From Actinoplanes aureus (GTDB lineage Bacteria; Actinomycetota; Actinomycetes; Mycobacteriales; Micromonosporaceae): a DNA stretch of 64,000 nucleotides. Positions 41,951 through 50,117 of the stretch are shown here, one piece after another. A model generated the notes under the pieces. It was given only the letters and a program-made list of their open reading frames with translations. It searched no databases and was not told where the DNA came from. Position numbers and translations under genes: made by a program. The stretch spans positions 50,208 through 114,207 of the forward strand of contig NZ_JADQTO010000031.1 in NCBI RefSeq assembly GCF_015704865.1, written 5' to 3'. Numbering within the stretch: position 1 is the first letter of the stretch; every line of letters starts with the position of its first letter.

Positions 41951-42253
41951 ATGACACCCCAGGAGTACGTCGAAGAGGTCCTCGCGCTGGTCGAGAGCAT
42001 CCCCGAGGGCCGCGTCATGTCGTACGGCGCGGTCGCCGACGCCTTGGCGGACCGCTCCGGCCGGAACTCCGCCCGGCAGGTGGGCCGGATCATGGCGCTG
42101 CACGGCGGCGGCGTGCCCTGGCATCGGGTGTGCACCGGCGGCGGCCGCCTCCCGCCCGGCCACGAACGGGAGGCAAAGGCTCGGCTGATGTCCGAGGGCG
42201 TACCGATGCGTGGCGACCGTGTGCTCATGGCCGAAGCCGGCTGGACGCCCTAG
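41951..42253 (+). CDS. Alkyltransferase-like protein (ATL, MGMT DNA-binding family)
   Basis: A 100-residue MGMT-type DNA-binding domain: YGAVADAL (recognition helix region), ARQVGRIM (with the Arg finger), and PWHRV. In O6-alkylguanine transferases this is PCHRV; the Trp for Cys change means it cannot accept the alkyl group. ATL proteins bind O6-alkylguanine and hand it to nucleotide excision repair. The ATG immediately follows an in-frame GTG; either could be used. It converges with the TetR gene, their stops overlapping at a CTAG palindrome. Confidence 0.92.
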   Translation: MTPQEYVEEVLALVESIPEGRVMSYGAVADALADRSGRNSARQVGRIMALHGGGVPWHRVCTGGGRLPPGHEREAKARLMSEGVPMRGDRVLMAEAGWTP

Positions 42254-42930
42254 GTCAGGCCGGCCTGGTTGGCCGCCCCGCGCATCTGGAACTCGAAGAA
42301 GCCGCGCCGGTCCTGCTCGATCGACTTGTTCAGCTGGCCGAACAGTTCCGCGCTTATCGCGCCGCAGAGCTGGAAGAACGCGGCGAGCGTGTCGGCCACC
42401 ACCCGGGCCGGCAGGTCCGGATAGAACGACGCCGCGACCGGCACCAGCTCGTCGGCGAACCCGCCGGTGATCAGTGAACGCTCGGCGACGAGCCCGCCCC
42501 GATGGGCTTCGGCGAGCGTCGCCCCCAGAAGCAGCAGTACCCGGGTCGCCGGGACGACGGTGTCCTGCGGTGCCTGATAGCCGGGAACCGGGCTGCCGTA
42601 GATCAGCGCCCATTCGGGCGGGTTGGCCAGGGCCCAGTCACGTGCCGCGTGGCAGGCCGCCAGCCACTTGTCGAGTGGCGTGGGAGCCGCGGCCGCGGCC
42701 TGCTCGGCGGCGTCGCCGACCGCGTCGTACGCGTCGATGATCAGCGCCGTGAGCAGCTCGTCCCGGCTGGCGAAGTAGCGGTAGACCGCGGACGAGGCCA
42801 TGCCGAGGTCGCGGGCGACGGCTCGGAGCGACAGGTTCGCCCCGTCGGTGGCGAGGTGGCGCCGGGCCACCCTCTTGATTTCTTCGGTCATCTCGGCCCG
42901 GACCCGGGCCCGCAGGTTGGCGGCGCTCAT
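42250..42930 (-). CDS. TetR-family repressor of the NAD-epimerase gene
   Basis: A 226-residue TetR regulator. The helix-turn-helix is at about residues 14-55 (VARRHLATDGANLSLRAVA, then MASSAVYRYFASRDEL). The C-terminal domain is helical, with a TetR_C type organisation like WHG-domain regulators. The gene diverges from the NAD-dependent epimerase-like gene, with two near-identical 13-bp palindromes in the shared 108-bp gap. It probably represses itself and that gene. The inducer is unknown. Confidence 0.9.
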   Translation of the reverse strand: MSAANLRARVRAEMTEEIKRVARRHLATDGANLSLRAVARDLGMASSAVYRYFASRDELLTALIIDAYDAVGDAAEQAAAAAPTPLDKWLAACHAARDWALANPPEWALIYGSPVPGYQAPQDTVVPATRVLLLLGATLAEAHRGGLVAERSLITGGFADELVPVAASFYPDLPARVVADTLAAFFQLCGAISAELFGQLNKSIEQDRRGFFEFQMRGAANQAGLT

Positions 42931-42950
42931 GCGGTCAGTGTGCCACAACG

Positions 42951-42963
42951 AGAGCAGTGCTCT
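42951..42963. promoter_or_regulatory. TetR operator candidate O1
   Basis: AGAGCAGTGCTCT, a 6-1-6 perfect palindrome, 21 bp upstream of the TetR start. Near-identical (one base at the right end and the centre complement) to the second site 40 bp away. Confidence 0.7.
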
Positions 42964-43003
42964 TGCAATCTTGCGGAGGCCGTGCGACTGTTGTTCTCAA
43001 CAG

Positions 43004-43016
43004 AGAGCACTGCTCA
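43004..43016. promoter_or_regulatory. TetR operator candidate O2
   Basis: AGAGCACTGCTCA, the reverse complement of O1 with one end mismatch, 22 bp before the epimerase-like ATG and next to AAGGAG. It is ideally placed to block that gene's transcription. Confidence 0.7.
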
Positions 43017-43038
43017 TAAAAGCGAGCAAGGAGAAGTC

Positions 43039-43962
43039 ATGCACGTCGTCATCGGTTCCGGCCCCATCGGCTCGTCGGTCGCCCGCCTCCTCGCCGACCG
43101 GGGCGAGAGCGTTCGCATCGTCACGCGCAGCGGCAGTGGCCCGGAGCACGAGCTGATCGAGCGGGTGGCCGCCGACGCCTCGGACGCACGCCGGCTCACC
43201 GAGGTCGCCCACGGCGCCGAGGTGCTGTACAACTGCGCGAACCCGAAGTACACCGAGTGGGCCGACAAGTGGTTCCCGATGAACAACGCGATGATCGCCG
43301 CGGCGAAGGCGAACGACGCGGTCTACGCGATCACCGGCAACCTCTACGTCTACGGGCAGCAGCCCGGCGGCCGGATGACCGAGAGCACCCCGCTCGCCGC
43401 GACCGGCCGCAAGGGCCGGATCCGCATCAAGATGTGGCAGGACGCGCTGGCCAGTGGAGTGCGTACGGTCGAGGCCCGCGGCTCGGACTACATCGGCGCG
43501 GGCGCCGCCGGCGTGTTCTCCGCGGTGATCCTGCCCGCGATGAACGCCGGCCGTACCGCCTGGGCGCCGGCCGACGTCGATCTGCCGCACACTTTCACCT
43601 ACACCGGCGACATGGCTCGCGCGCTGGTCGAGCTGGCTCGTGACGAGCGGGCGCACGGCCAGGCCTGGCACGTCCCGTCAGCGGCACCGATCACCATCCG
43701 GGAGCTGACCGAGCGGTACGCGGCGATGGCCGGCCGACCGGCGCCGAAGATCCGTAAGCTGCCGCGCTTCGTGATGCGCACCGCCGGCCTGGCCATCCCG
43801 ATGGCCCGTGAACTGGCCGAGATGGACTACCAGTTCTACTTCCCGTTCGTGCTCGACTCCTCGCTCACCGAGCGCACCTTCGGTCTGACCGCCACCGACA
43901 TCGAGGTCGGCATCCGGGAGACGGTTGCCGACGCGGAGGCGATCGCCGCCCGCAAGATGTGA
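43039..43962 (+). CDS. NAD(P)-dependent epimerase/reductase-like protein
   Basis: A 307-residue Rossmann protein starting VIGSGPIGSSVARLLADRG (GxGxxGxxx), then YNCANPKYTEW, NLYVYGQQPGG, and THTFTYTGDMARALVEL-like segments. It belongs to the atypical/extended SDR (NmrA/epimerase) class, often oxidising sugar- or quinone-like substrates. The catalytic Tyr of the YVYG segment is present but no clear YxxxK follows. AAGGAG is 7 nt before the ATG. Expression should be under the divergent TetR via the paired operators. The substrate is unknown. Confidence 0.85.
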   Translation: MHVVIGSGPIGSSVARLLADRGESVRIVTRSGSGPEHELIERVAADASDARRLTEVAHGAEVLYNCANPKYTEWADKWFPMNNAMIAAAKANDAVYAITGNLYVYGQQPGGRMTESTPLAATGRKGRIRIKMWQDALASGVRTVEARGSDYIGAGAAGVFSAVILPAMNAGRTAWAPADVDLPHTFTYTGDMARALVELARDERAHGQAWHVPSAAPITIRELTERYAAMAGRPAPKIRKLPRFVMRTAGLAIPMARELAEMDYQFYFPFVLDSSLTERTFGLTATDIEVGIRETVADAEAIAARKM

Positions 43963-43976
43963 GCAGCCCAGAGAGG

Positions 43977-45368
43977 TCAAAGGAGCAGGCCGACGCCACC
44001 GCGGCGGGGATCGCCCGCCGCACCGGCCCGCCCCACCGCGGTCACCCCGCCGAAGTAGTGGTTGATCTCCGGCCACTCGACCAACTGCCAGCCGGCTTCG
44101 GTCAGCGCGGCAAGCTCCGCGGGCGGGCAGCCTGCCTCGGCGTGCACGGTGTCCTCCACGACGTGGAAGCGGGGCCGGGCGATCGCCTCCGGCACGCTGA
44201 GCCCGTCCACCAGTACGCCGAGCAGCGTGTCCACCAGCGCGGTCCGGATCCGCGAGGCCCCGGCCGACCCGGCGGCCACGGCCAGCCCGCCGTCCGGCCC
44301 GATCACCACGAGCGGGCACATGTACGACGACATCCGTTGCCCCGGCGACAGGTCATCGGTCAGCAGCTCACCCTCACCCAGCATCGAGTTCAGGTTGATG
44401 CCGAGCCCGGGCAGCCAGACCCCGGCGCCGAGTCCCAGCGTCGTGGTGATGACACAGGCGTTGCCCTCCGGGTCGACCACCGAGACGTTCGTGGTCTCCC
44501 CGAGCCGCTCGGCACCCTTGTTCCGCAGAGCCGACGCGACCCCGGGCGCCCGGGTCGGCCGGGAGAGGTCGCACGGCAGTGCCCCGATGGTGTCGACGGT
44601 CCGGTTGAGATCGTGCCGGGCGTGCACCCGGTACCCGGCTAGCGAGGCGTGGTCCACGGCGGTCTCCCGGACCTGGTAGGCGGCCAGATCCGCCGGTCCG
44701 AGTGCCCCGCCGGCGGCGCGAACCGTCTCGACCAGCAGGCCGGCGTACTCGCCGGTGTAGAAGACGGACGGCCCGTCGGCGGCCATCGCGTCCATCGCGG
44801 TCGCCAGCCCGGGGTGGAAGAGCAGTTCGTCGCCCTGGAGCAGCCGTCCGCCCGGTTGATAGAGGGCGGCGCCTTCCCCGTACGCCAGGGCGGGCGCACA
44901 CGTCTCGAGCGTGCGCGCGTGTGCCGCCGGAAGCAGCACCCCGGTGCGCGCCAGCCCGGCGGCCGGGGCGACCACCTCGGCCCAGGGCAACCGTCCCCAG
45001 CGTTCGTGCACCTCGCCGAGCCCGGCCGGGATGCCCGGCACCGCCACGCTGGCGCCGCCGATCGAGTAGATCTGTGGCAGCCCGCCGAAGAAGACGTCGA
45101 CCGCGACCATCGGTTCCGCCTTGCGGTCGCCGTCCAGGCCGGGTACGGCGACGAAGAAGTCCAGGCAGGTGACTTTGCCGGTGCGCGCCTCGAAGTAGGT
45201 GGCGAACCCGCCACCGCCCAGCCCGGTGTAGACCGTCTCGGCGACGCAGCAGGCGAGCACGGCGCCCACCGCCGCGTCGGCCGCGGTACCGCCGGCCTGC
45301 AGAATGCGCACCCCGGTGCGGGCGGTCGCCGGATGACTTGCGGCGACGCCGGCCGCAACGCTTTTCAT
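43977..45368 (-). CDS. Gamma-glutamyltransferase-like Ntn hydrolase, short form
   Basis: A 463-residue member of the GGT family. The N-terminal part has HPATARTGVRILQAGGTAADAA-like start (cut here), GLGGGGFATYF, VAVPGIPAGLGEVH, and the nucleophile region GETTNVSVVD, with T292 as the expected autoprocessing Thr. LNSMLGEGE and the GGT C-terminal fold follow. The usual TTH is TTN here, and the segment before the Thr is about 100 residues shorter than in typical GGTs (~390). No signal peptide is evident, whereas most GGTs are exported. It may hydrolyse a different gamma-glutamyl or related amide. It diverges from the MFS carrier, 48 bp apart. Confidence 0.85.
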   Translation of the reverse strand: MKSVAAGVAASHPATARTGVRILQAGGTAADAAVGAVLACCVAETVYTGLGGGGFATYFEARTGKVTCLDFFVAVPGLDGDRKAEPMVAVDVFFGGLPQIYSIGGASVAVPGIPAGLGEVHERWGRLPWAEVVAPAAGLARTGVLLPAAHARTLETCAPALAYGEGAALYQPGGRLLQGDELLFHPGLATAMDAMAADGPSVFYTGEYAGLLVETVRAAGGALGPADLAAYQVRETAVDHASLAGYRVHARHDLNRTVDTIGALPCDLSRPTRAPGVASALRNKGAERLGETTNVSVVDPEGNACVITTTLGLGAGVWLPGLGINLNSMLGEGELLTDDLSPGQRMSSYMCPLVVIGPDGGLAVAAGSAGASRIRTALVDTLLGVLVDGLSVPEAIARPRFHVVEDTVHAEAGCPPAELAALTEAGWQLVEWPEINHYFGGVTAVGRAGAAGDPRRGGVGLLL

Positions 45369-45416
45369 GCGGCGAGCGTAGGCGGCGCAGGCCGATCATG
45401 GTTACGATGCGCGTCG

Positions 45417-46757
45417 ATGACGACAGCCGGTCCTTCTTCCGTGGTACCACGCACGAGTGCGTTACCGCGCGGCGTTTTGGCTGGATATGCGCTTGGTTCT
45501 CTGGTTACCGGCGCCTTCGGCACGGTACCGGGTTTGCTTCTTCTGCCTTATCTGACCGACACGTTGGGTGTCGCGGCCGGGGTGGCCGGACTACTGGTGC
45601 TCCTGCCCAAGGCCTGGGACGTGATCGTCAATCCGGTCGCCGGCCGGATCTCCGACCGCAGCGGCTCGCGGCAGCCGTTCCTGCTCGGCGCGGGGCTGCT
45701 GCTCGGCGTCCTGTTCGCGGCGATCTTCGTGGCCCCGTTCCCGGGCGGCGCGGCCTCCGGCGCGTACGTCGCGGTCGCGTTCCTGGCCGCCGCCACCGCG
45801 TACGCGTTCTTCCAGGTCCCCTACGTGGCCATGCCGGCCGAGCTGACCGACGGCTACTCCGAGCGCACCCGGCTGATGACCTGGCGGGTCGCGGTCCTGG
45901 CGCTGGCCATTCTGATCTCCGGCGCTCTCGCGCCGCTGGTGGTCGAGCTGACCGGCGGCGGCCGGTCCGGCCACCGGTGGTCCGGCGCCTTCGTCGGCGC
46001 GCTCATCATCGTGGGCACGCTCGCAACCTATTTCGGTACGCGCAAAGCACCCTCCCGCACAGCCGGCGAGTCCGAGCCGAGCCTCCGGGCCCAGTTGCGG
46101 GTCGCGTCCGGCAACGCCCCGTTCCGTGCCCTGCTGATCTGCTGGGTGGTGCAGGCCGCCGGCATCGGCACCATGCTCGCCGGCGTCAAGTACTTCGCCG
46201 ACCACGTGCTGCACCAGGACTCCGGCGCGACCTTCCTGTTCGCCGCCTTCGTCGGCCCGGCCCTGCTGGTCATGCCGCTGTGGACAGCGGTCGGCCACCG
46301 GCTCGGCAAGCTCCGTTCGCTGATCATCGCGTCGCTGGCCTTCGCCACCGGTGCGCTGATCCTGCTCGCCTCCCCGGCCCTGCCGGCGGTCGCGGTCTAC
46401 CTGATCGTCGCGCTGATCGGTGTCGGCTACGCCGGCCAGCAGGTGTTCGCGATGGCGATGCTGCCGGACTGCATCGCGTACGACACCGAGCGCACCGGGC
46501 GCCGCCAGGCCGGCGTGTTCACCGGCGTGTGGACCGCGGGGGAGACCCTCGGCCTGGCGCTCGGGCCGGGCATCTTCGCCGTGATGCTGCAGATGTTCGG
46601 GTACGTGTCGTCGGCCACCGGTGACGCGGCGACCCAGGACGACACGGCTCGGCTGGGTGTCCTGCTGGGCTTCACGGTGGTCCCGGCCCTGCTGGTCGGC
46701 GCCGCTGTCCTGCTGCTCCGCGGCTACCGCGACGTCGAAGGCGGTCGCACGGCGTAG
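45417..46757 (+). CDS. MFS transporter, GPH/MelB-like
   Basis: A 446-residue carrier with about twelve transmembrane helices. The GPH (glycoside-pentoside-hexuronide cation symporter) family signatures are present: DVIVNPVAGRISDRSGSRQPFLL-like segment (first-loop motif), and PYVAMPAELT. A cytoplasmic middle loop and VFAMAMLPDCIAYDTERTGRRQAGVF-like segment in the second half fit the family. A sugar/cation symport role is the family expectation; no glycosidase is adjacent. Start ATG 45417. It is 33 bp from the PLP decarboxylase gene, perhaps one transcript. Confidence 0.88.
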   Translation: MTTAGPSSVVPRTSALPRGVLAGYALGSLVTGAFGTVPGLLLLPYLTDTLGVAAGVAGLLVLLPKAWDVIVNPVAGRISDRSGSRQPFLLGAGLLLGVLFAAIFVAPFPGGAASGAYVAVAFLAAATAYAFFQVPYVAMPAELTDGYSERTRLMTWRVAVLALAILISGALAPLVVELTGGGRSGHRWSGAFVGALIIVGTLATYFGTRKAPSRTAGESEPSLRAQLRVASGNAPFRALLICWVVQAAGIGTMLAGVKYFADHVLHQDSGATFLFAAFVGPALLVMPLWTAVGHRLGKLRSLIIASLAFATGALILLASPALPAVAVYLIVALIGVGYAGQQVFAMAMLPDCIAYDTERTGRRQAGVFTGVWTAGETLGLALGPGIFAVMLQMFGYVSSATGDAATQDDTARLGVLLGFTVVPALLVGAAVLLLRGYRDVEGGRTA

Positions 46758-46790
46758 CCGCAACAGGCCGGTGGGCGCTACCGTCCGGGG

Positions 46791-48203
46791 ATGATCAATG
46801 CGCTGCCGGAGCAGGGTGTGCCGGCCGACCAGGTCCTGGCCGAGCTGCGGGAACTCCGTACGGCCGACCTGCCCACGCACGGCGGGCGCCTGTTCGCCTA
46901 CGTCTACGACCCGGCCGTCGACGGCCTGGACGAGCTGGCCCGGGCGGCGTACGCGATCTCGGCCCAGGTCAACGGCCTCGACCCGACCGCCTTCCCGTCC
47001 CTGCTCGCCATGGAGAACGCGCTGGTCGGCGCGGCCGCCCGGCTGCTCGGCGGCGATGCCGAGACGGTCGGCAGCGTGACCAGTGGCGGCACCGAGTCGC
47101 TGATCCTCGCGGTCAAGGCGGCCCGGGACGCCCACCCCACGATCGCGAACCCGCGCCTGGTCGTCCCGTCCACGGCACACGCCGCGTTCGCCAAGGCGGC
47201 GCACTACCTGCGAGTGGAGCTTGACGTCGTACCCGTCAAGGGTTTGAGAGCCGACCCGGAAGCGATGGCCGCGGCAGTCGGCCCGGACACCGTGCTGATC
47301 GCGGCCTCCGCACCGAGTTACGCGCACGGCGTGGTCGACCCGATCCCGCAGCTCGCGGCGATCGCCGCGGAACGTGGCGTGCGGTTCCACGTGGACGCCT
47401 GCTTCGGCGGCTGGGTCCTGCCCTACCTGCGGCGCTTCGGCGCCGACCTGCCGGCCTTCGACCTATCCGTGCCCGGCGTCACCAGCATCTCGGTCGACCT
47501 GCACAAATACGCCTACGCGCCGAAGGGCGTCTCGGTGCTGCTGCACCGCACAGAGACGCTGCGGCTGCCGCAGTACTTCGCCTACGCCGACTGGCCGGGC
47601 TACACGATGATCAACCCGGTGATCTCGTCCACCCGCTCGGGCGGCCCGATCGCCGCCGCTGTCGCGACGTTGCGCTCCATCGGCGACGCCGGCTACCAGG
47701 AGCTGGCGCTCAAAACCCGGGAGGCGGTCCGCATCCTGGCCGACGCGGTGTCGGCCACCGACGGGGTACGCCTGTACGCCCCCGCCGAGACCAGCGTGGT
47801 CTGCCTGTCCTCCGACGGCGTCGACCTGTTCGTGCTGGCCGACGAGCTGGCCGCGCGGGGCTGGCACACCCAGCCCCAGATGGCGTATGCGGATCTGCCT
47901 CCGACCATCCACCTCACCGTGACCGCGGCGGTTCGCTCCACCGCCGCTGACTTCGCGCCCGACCTGACCGCCGCGGTCGCCGCGGCGAAGGCTCGCGGCC
48001 CGATCGAGCTGCCCCCGCTGCCGCCGCTCACCCCTGAGATGATCACGCCAGCGCTGATCGCCGATCTGGCCGAGGGCCTCGGTCTGGGCGGCGGCGACTT
48101 CTCGCAGATGGCCGCGGTCAACACGATCCTGAACGCCGCCCCGCCGGCCCTGCGCGAGGCGCTGCTGACCGGCTTCCTCAGCCTCCTTCAGCGACCGGCT
48201 TGA
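46791..48203 (+). CDS. PLP-dependent decarboxylase/lyase family protein
   Basis: A 470-residue fold-type I PLP enzyme of the group II decarboxylase / sphingosine-phosphate-lyase-like class. It has TSGGTESLILAVKAARD, the Asp of FHVDACFGGW (PLP pyridine contact), and K239 in SVDLHKYAYAPKG forming the internal aldimine. The C-terminal 80 residues carry an extra helical segment. It could decarboxylate an aromatic amino acid, glutamate or similar, or cleave a phospho-aminoalcohol; I cannot choose. It lies between the carrier (33 bp) and nuoB (19 bp), all on the same strand. Confidence 0.88.
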   Translation: MINALPEQGVPADQVLAELRELRTADLPTHGGRLFAYVYDPAVDGLDELARAAYAISAQVNGLDPTAFPSLLAMENALVGAAARLLGGDAETVGSVTSGGTESLILAVKAARDAHPTIANPRLVVPSTAHAAFAKAAHYLRVELDVVPVKGLRADPEAMAAAVGPDTVLIAASAPSYAHGVVDPIPQLAAIAAERGVRFHVDACFGGWVLPYLRRFGADLPAFDLSVPGVTSISVDLHKYAYAPKGVSVLLHRTETLRLPQYFAYADWPGYTMINPVISSTRSGGPIAAAVATLRSIGDAGYQELALKTREAVRILADAVSATDGVRLYAPAETSVVCLSSDGVDLFVLADELAARGWHTQPQMAYADLPPTIHLTVTAAVRSTAADFAPDLTAAVAAAKARGPIELPPLPPLTPEMITPALIADLAEGLGLGGGDFSQMAAVNTILNAAPPALREALLTGFLSLLQRPA

Positions 48204-48222
48204 TACGAGGTAGGTTGACCGG

Positions 48223-48762
48223 ATGGCCCTTCCTGGCGTGCTCGGTGAACCCATCCGGTTCGTGCTGAACTGGGGGCGCCGCTACTCGCTCTGGGTGTTC
48301 AACTTCGGGCTGGCCTGCTGCGCCATCGAGTTCATCGCCTCCAGCATGAGCCGGCACGACTTCATGCGGCTCGGCGTGATCCCGTTCGCGCACGGCCCGC
48401 GGCAGGCCGACCTGATGGTCGTCTCCGGCACGGTGACCGACAAGATGGCGCCGGCCATCAAGCGGCTCTACGACCAGATGCCCGAGCCGAAGTACGTGAT
48501 CTCGTTCGGTTCCTGCTCGAACTGCGGCGGGCCGTACTGGGACTCCTACTCGGTGACCAAGGGCGTCGACCAGATCATCCCGGTGGACGTCTACGTTCCT
48601 GGCTGCCCGCCCCGCCCGGAGGCGCTGCTGCACGGCATCCTGCGCCTCCAGGAGAAGATCGCCGCTGAGCAGTCCGGCCCGGGCGGCGTGCACCGGCCGG
48701 ATCCGCTGGCCCGGGACGCTGCCGCGCTGACCGCCCCGATGGTGTCGCCGCCCACCAAATAG
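48223..48762 (+). CDS. nuoB: NADH-quinone oxidoreductase subunit B-like
   Basis: A 179-residue NuoB, carrying the last Fe-S cluster (N2) of complex I. Its four ligands are present: the Cys pair in LACCAIEF, one Cys in GSCSNCGG, and PGCPPRPEA. It sits on the cytoplasmic side next to the quinone site. It has a 30-residue C-terminal extension rich in Pro and Ala. The gene is 6.7 kb away from the other nuo genes, with unrelated genes between. NuoA, its usual upstream neighbour, is absent. Confidence 0.95.
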   Translation: MALPGVLGEPIRFVLNWGRRYSLWVFNFGLACCAIEFIASSMSRHDFMRLGVIPFAHGPRQADLMVVSGTVTDKMAPAIKRLYDQMPEPKYVISFGSCSNCGGPYWDSYSVTKGVDQIIPVDVYVPGCPPRPEALLHGILRLQEKIAAEQSGPGGVHRPDPLARDAAALTAPMVSPPTK

Positions 48763-48842
48763 CCAGATCTACGTCAATGCATTGCATTGATTCCCGTCGT
48801 CTCTGAAGGCTGAAGCCGCATCCGAGACGATCAGGGGATCTC

Positions 48843-50117
48843 ATGAGGAATCTTTCCCGCAGACTGCTCGGCGTGATCGTCGTGACGGCGCTCGCGCTGA
48901 CCGCACCGACGTCGTTGGCGCCCGCCGCCGCCCAAACCGGCAGTGCCCGGCCCAACGCCGTGATCACCTGGCACGTCAACGCACAAACCGCCATCTTCGA
49001 CGTCGCCAAGCAGACGCCGGCCGTGGCGTCCCGCAGCTTCGCGATGGTGCAGGGTGCCGTCTACGACGCGGTCAACGCGATCGCCGGCACCCCGTACGAG
49101 CCCTATCTGGTATCGCCCCCGGCCCGGCGCGGTGACTCGGTCCCCGCGGCCGTGGCCACCGCGGCACACCAGGTGCTCCTGGCCCTGTTCCCCGCCCAGG
49201 CGGACGCCTTGCGCGCGCAATACGGCCAGGCGCTCGCCGCGATCCCGGACGGCCGGGCGAAGAGCCGCGGTATCGCCGTCGGTTCCGCCACGGCCGCCGC
49301 GATGATCGAGGAGCGCCGCGACGACGGCGCCTTCGCCTCCGTGACCTGGCCGGTCAGCGACGTGCCGGGGGAGTGGCGCCCGACGCCGCCCGCCTTCGCG
49401 CAGACCGGCGCCTGGTACGCCTTCCTCAAGCCGTTCGTCGTCCGTGACCCCGCCCGGTACCGGGTGCCCGGTCCACCGGCCCTGACCAGCCGCGCGTACG
49501 CCCGCCAGATGAACGAGGTGCAGGCACTCGGCTCAGCCACCAGTACGGTCCGTACCCCGGACCAGACCGAGGCGGCGATCTGGTGGGACGACTTCCGGAT
49601 GGTGGAGTGGGAGATCCGGCGGGTGCTGGCCGCGAACCAGCGGCTGAACAACCTGGAGACCGCCCGGCTGTTCGCCCGCACGGACATGGCCACCGTCGAC
49701 GCGCTGATCTCCTGCTACCAGCAGAAGCGGTACTGGAACCTGTGGCGCCCGGTGACCGCGATCCCGCTGGGCGACACCGATGGCAACCCGGCCACCGTCG
49801 CCGACCCGGTCTGGCAGCCGTTGCGGGTCACCGCGCCGTCGCCGGAGTGGCCGTCCGGGCACGCCTGCTACACCTCGGCGACGATGGTCAGCTTCCGGGA
49901 CTTCTTCGGCCGGGACGACCTGCGGTTCCACGCCTACAGCCCCGACGCCGACGCGACCCGCTACTACGACTCGTTCGCCGAGGCGCAGGCCGAGGTGCAG
50001 CCGGCGCGGATCTGGGCCGGCGTGCACCTGCGCGACGCCACCGTCCACGGCGACCGACTGGGCACGGCCGTCACCCGTGAGGTGATCCGCGAGTTCGGCC
50101 GGCCGGTCAGGCGGTGA
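48843..50117 (+). CDS. Secreted vanadium-haloperoxidase/PAP2-like protein
   Basis: A 424-residue exported protein with a signal peptide of about 30 residues (ending PAAAQTG). It shows the vanadate/phosphate-binding pocket of the haloperoxidase/PAP2 superfamily: QKRYWNLWRPVTA (Lys/Arg), PEWPSGHACYTSA (PSGH), and RIWAGVHLRDATVHGD (Arg/His). This is the bacterial vanadium-dependent haloperoxidase-like family, but phosphatase activity is equally possible. A ATGCATT palindrome lies 50 bp upstream of the start. It converges with hemC, overlapping by 11 nt. It is not a respiratory subunit. Confidence 0.88.
   Translation: MRNLSRRLLGVIVVTALALTAPTSLAPAAAQTGSARPNAVITWHVNAQTAIFDVAKQTPAVASRSFAMVQGAVYDAVNAIAGTPYEPYLVSPPARRGDSVPAAVATAAHQVLLALFPAQADALRAQYGQALAAIPDGRAKSRGIAVGSATAAAMIEERRDDGAFASVTWPVSDVPGEWRPTPPAFAQTGAWYAFLKPFVVRDPARYRVPGPPALTSRAYARQMNEVQALGSATSTVRTPDQTEAAIWWDDFRMVEWEIRRVLAANQRLNNLETARLFARTDMATVDALISCYQQKRYWNLWRPVTAIPLGDTDGNPATVADPVWQPLRVTAPSPEWPSGHACYTSATMVSFRDFFGRDDLRFHAYSPDADATRYYDSFAEAQAEVQPARIWAGVHLRDATVHGDRLGTAVTREVIREFGRPVRR

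Noticed and set aside
45591..47390. 599-residue antisense frame across the MFS and PLP genes
   Set aside because: It runs through two well-supported genes; Gln/Arg/Asp-rich with no motif.
49103..49693. Frame opposite the haloperoxidase-like gene
   Set aside because: Shadow frame; the sense gene has a signal peptide and the full vanadate-pocket motifs.
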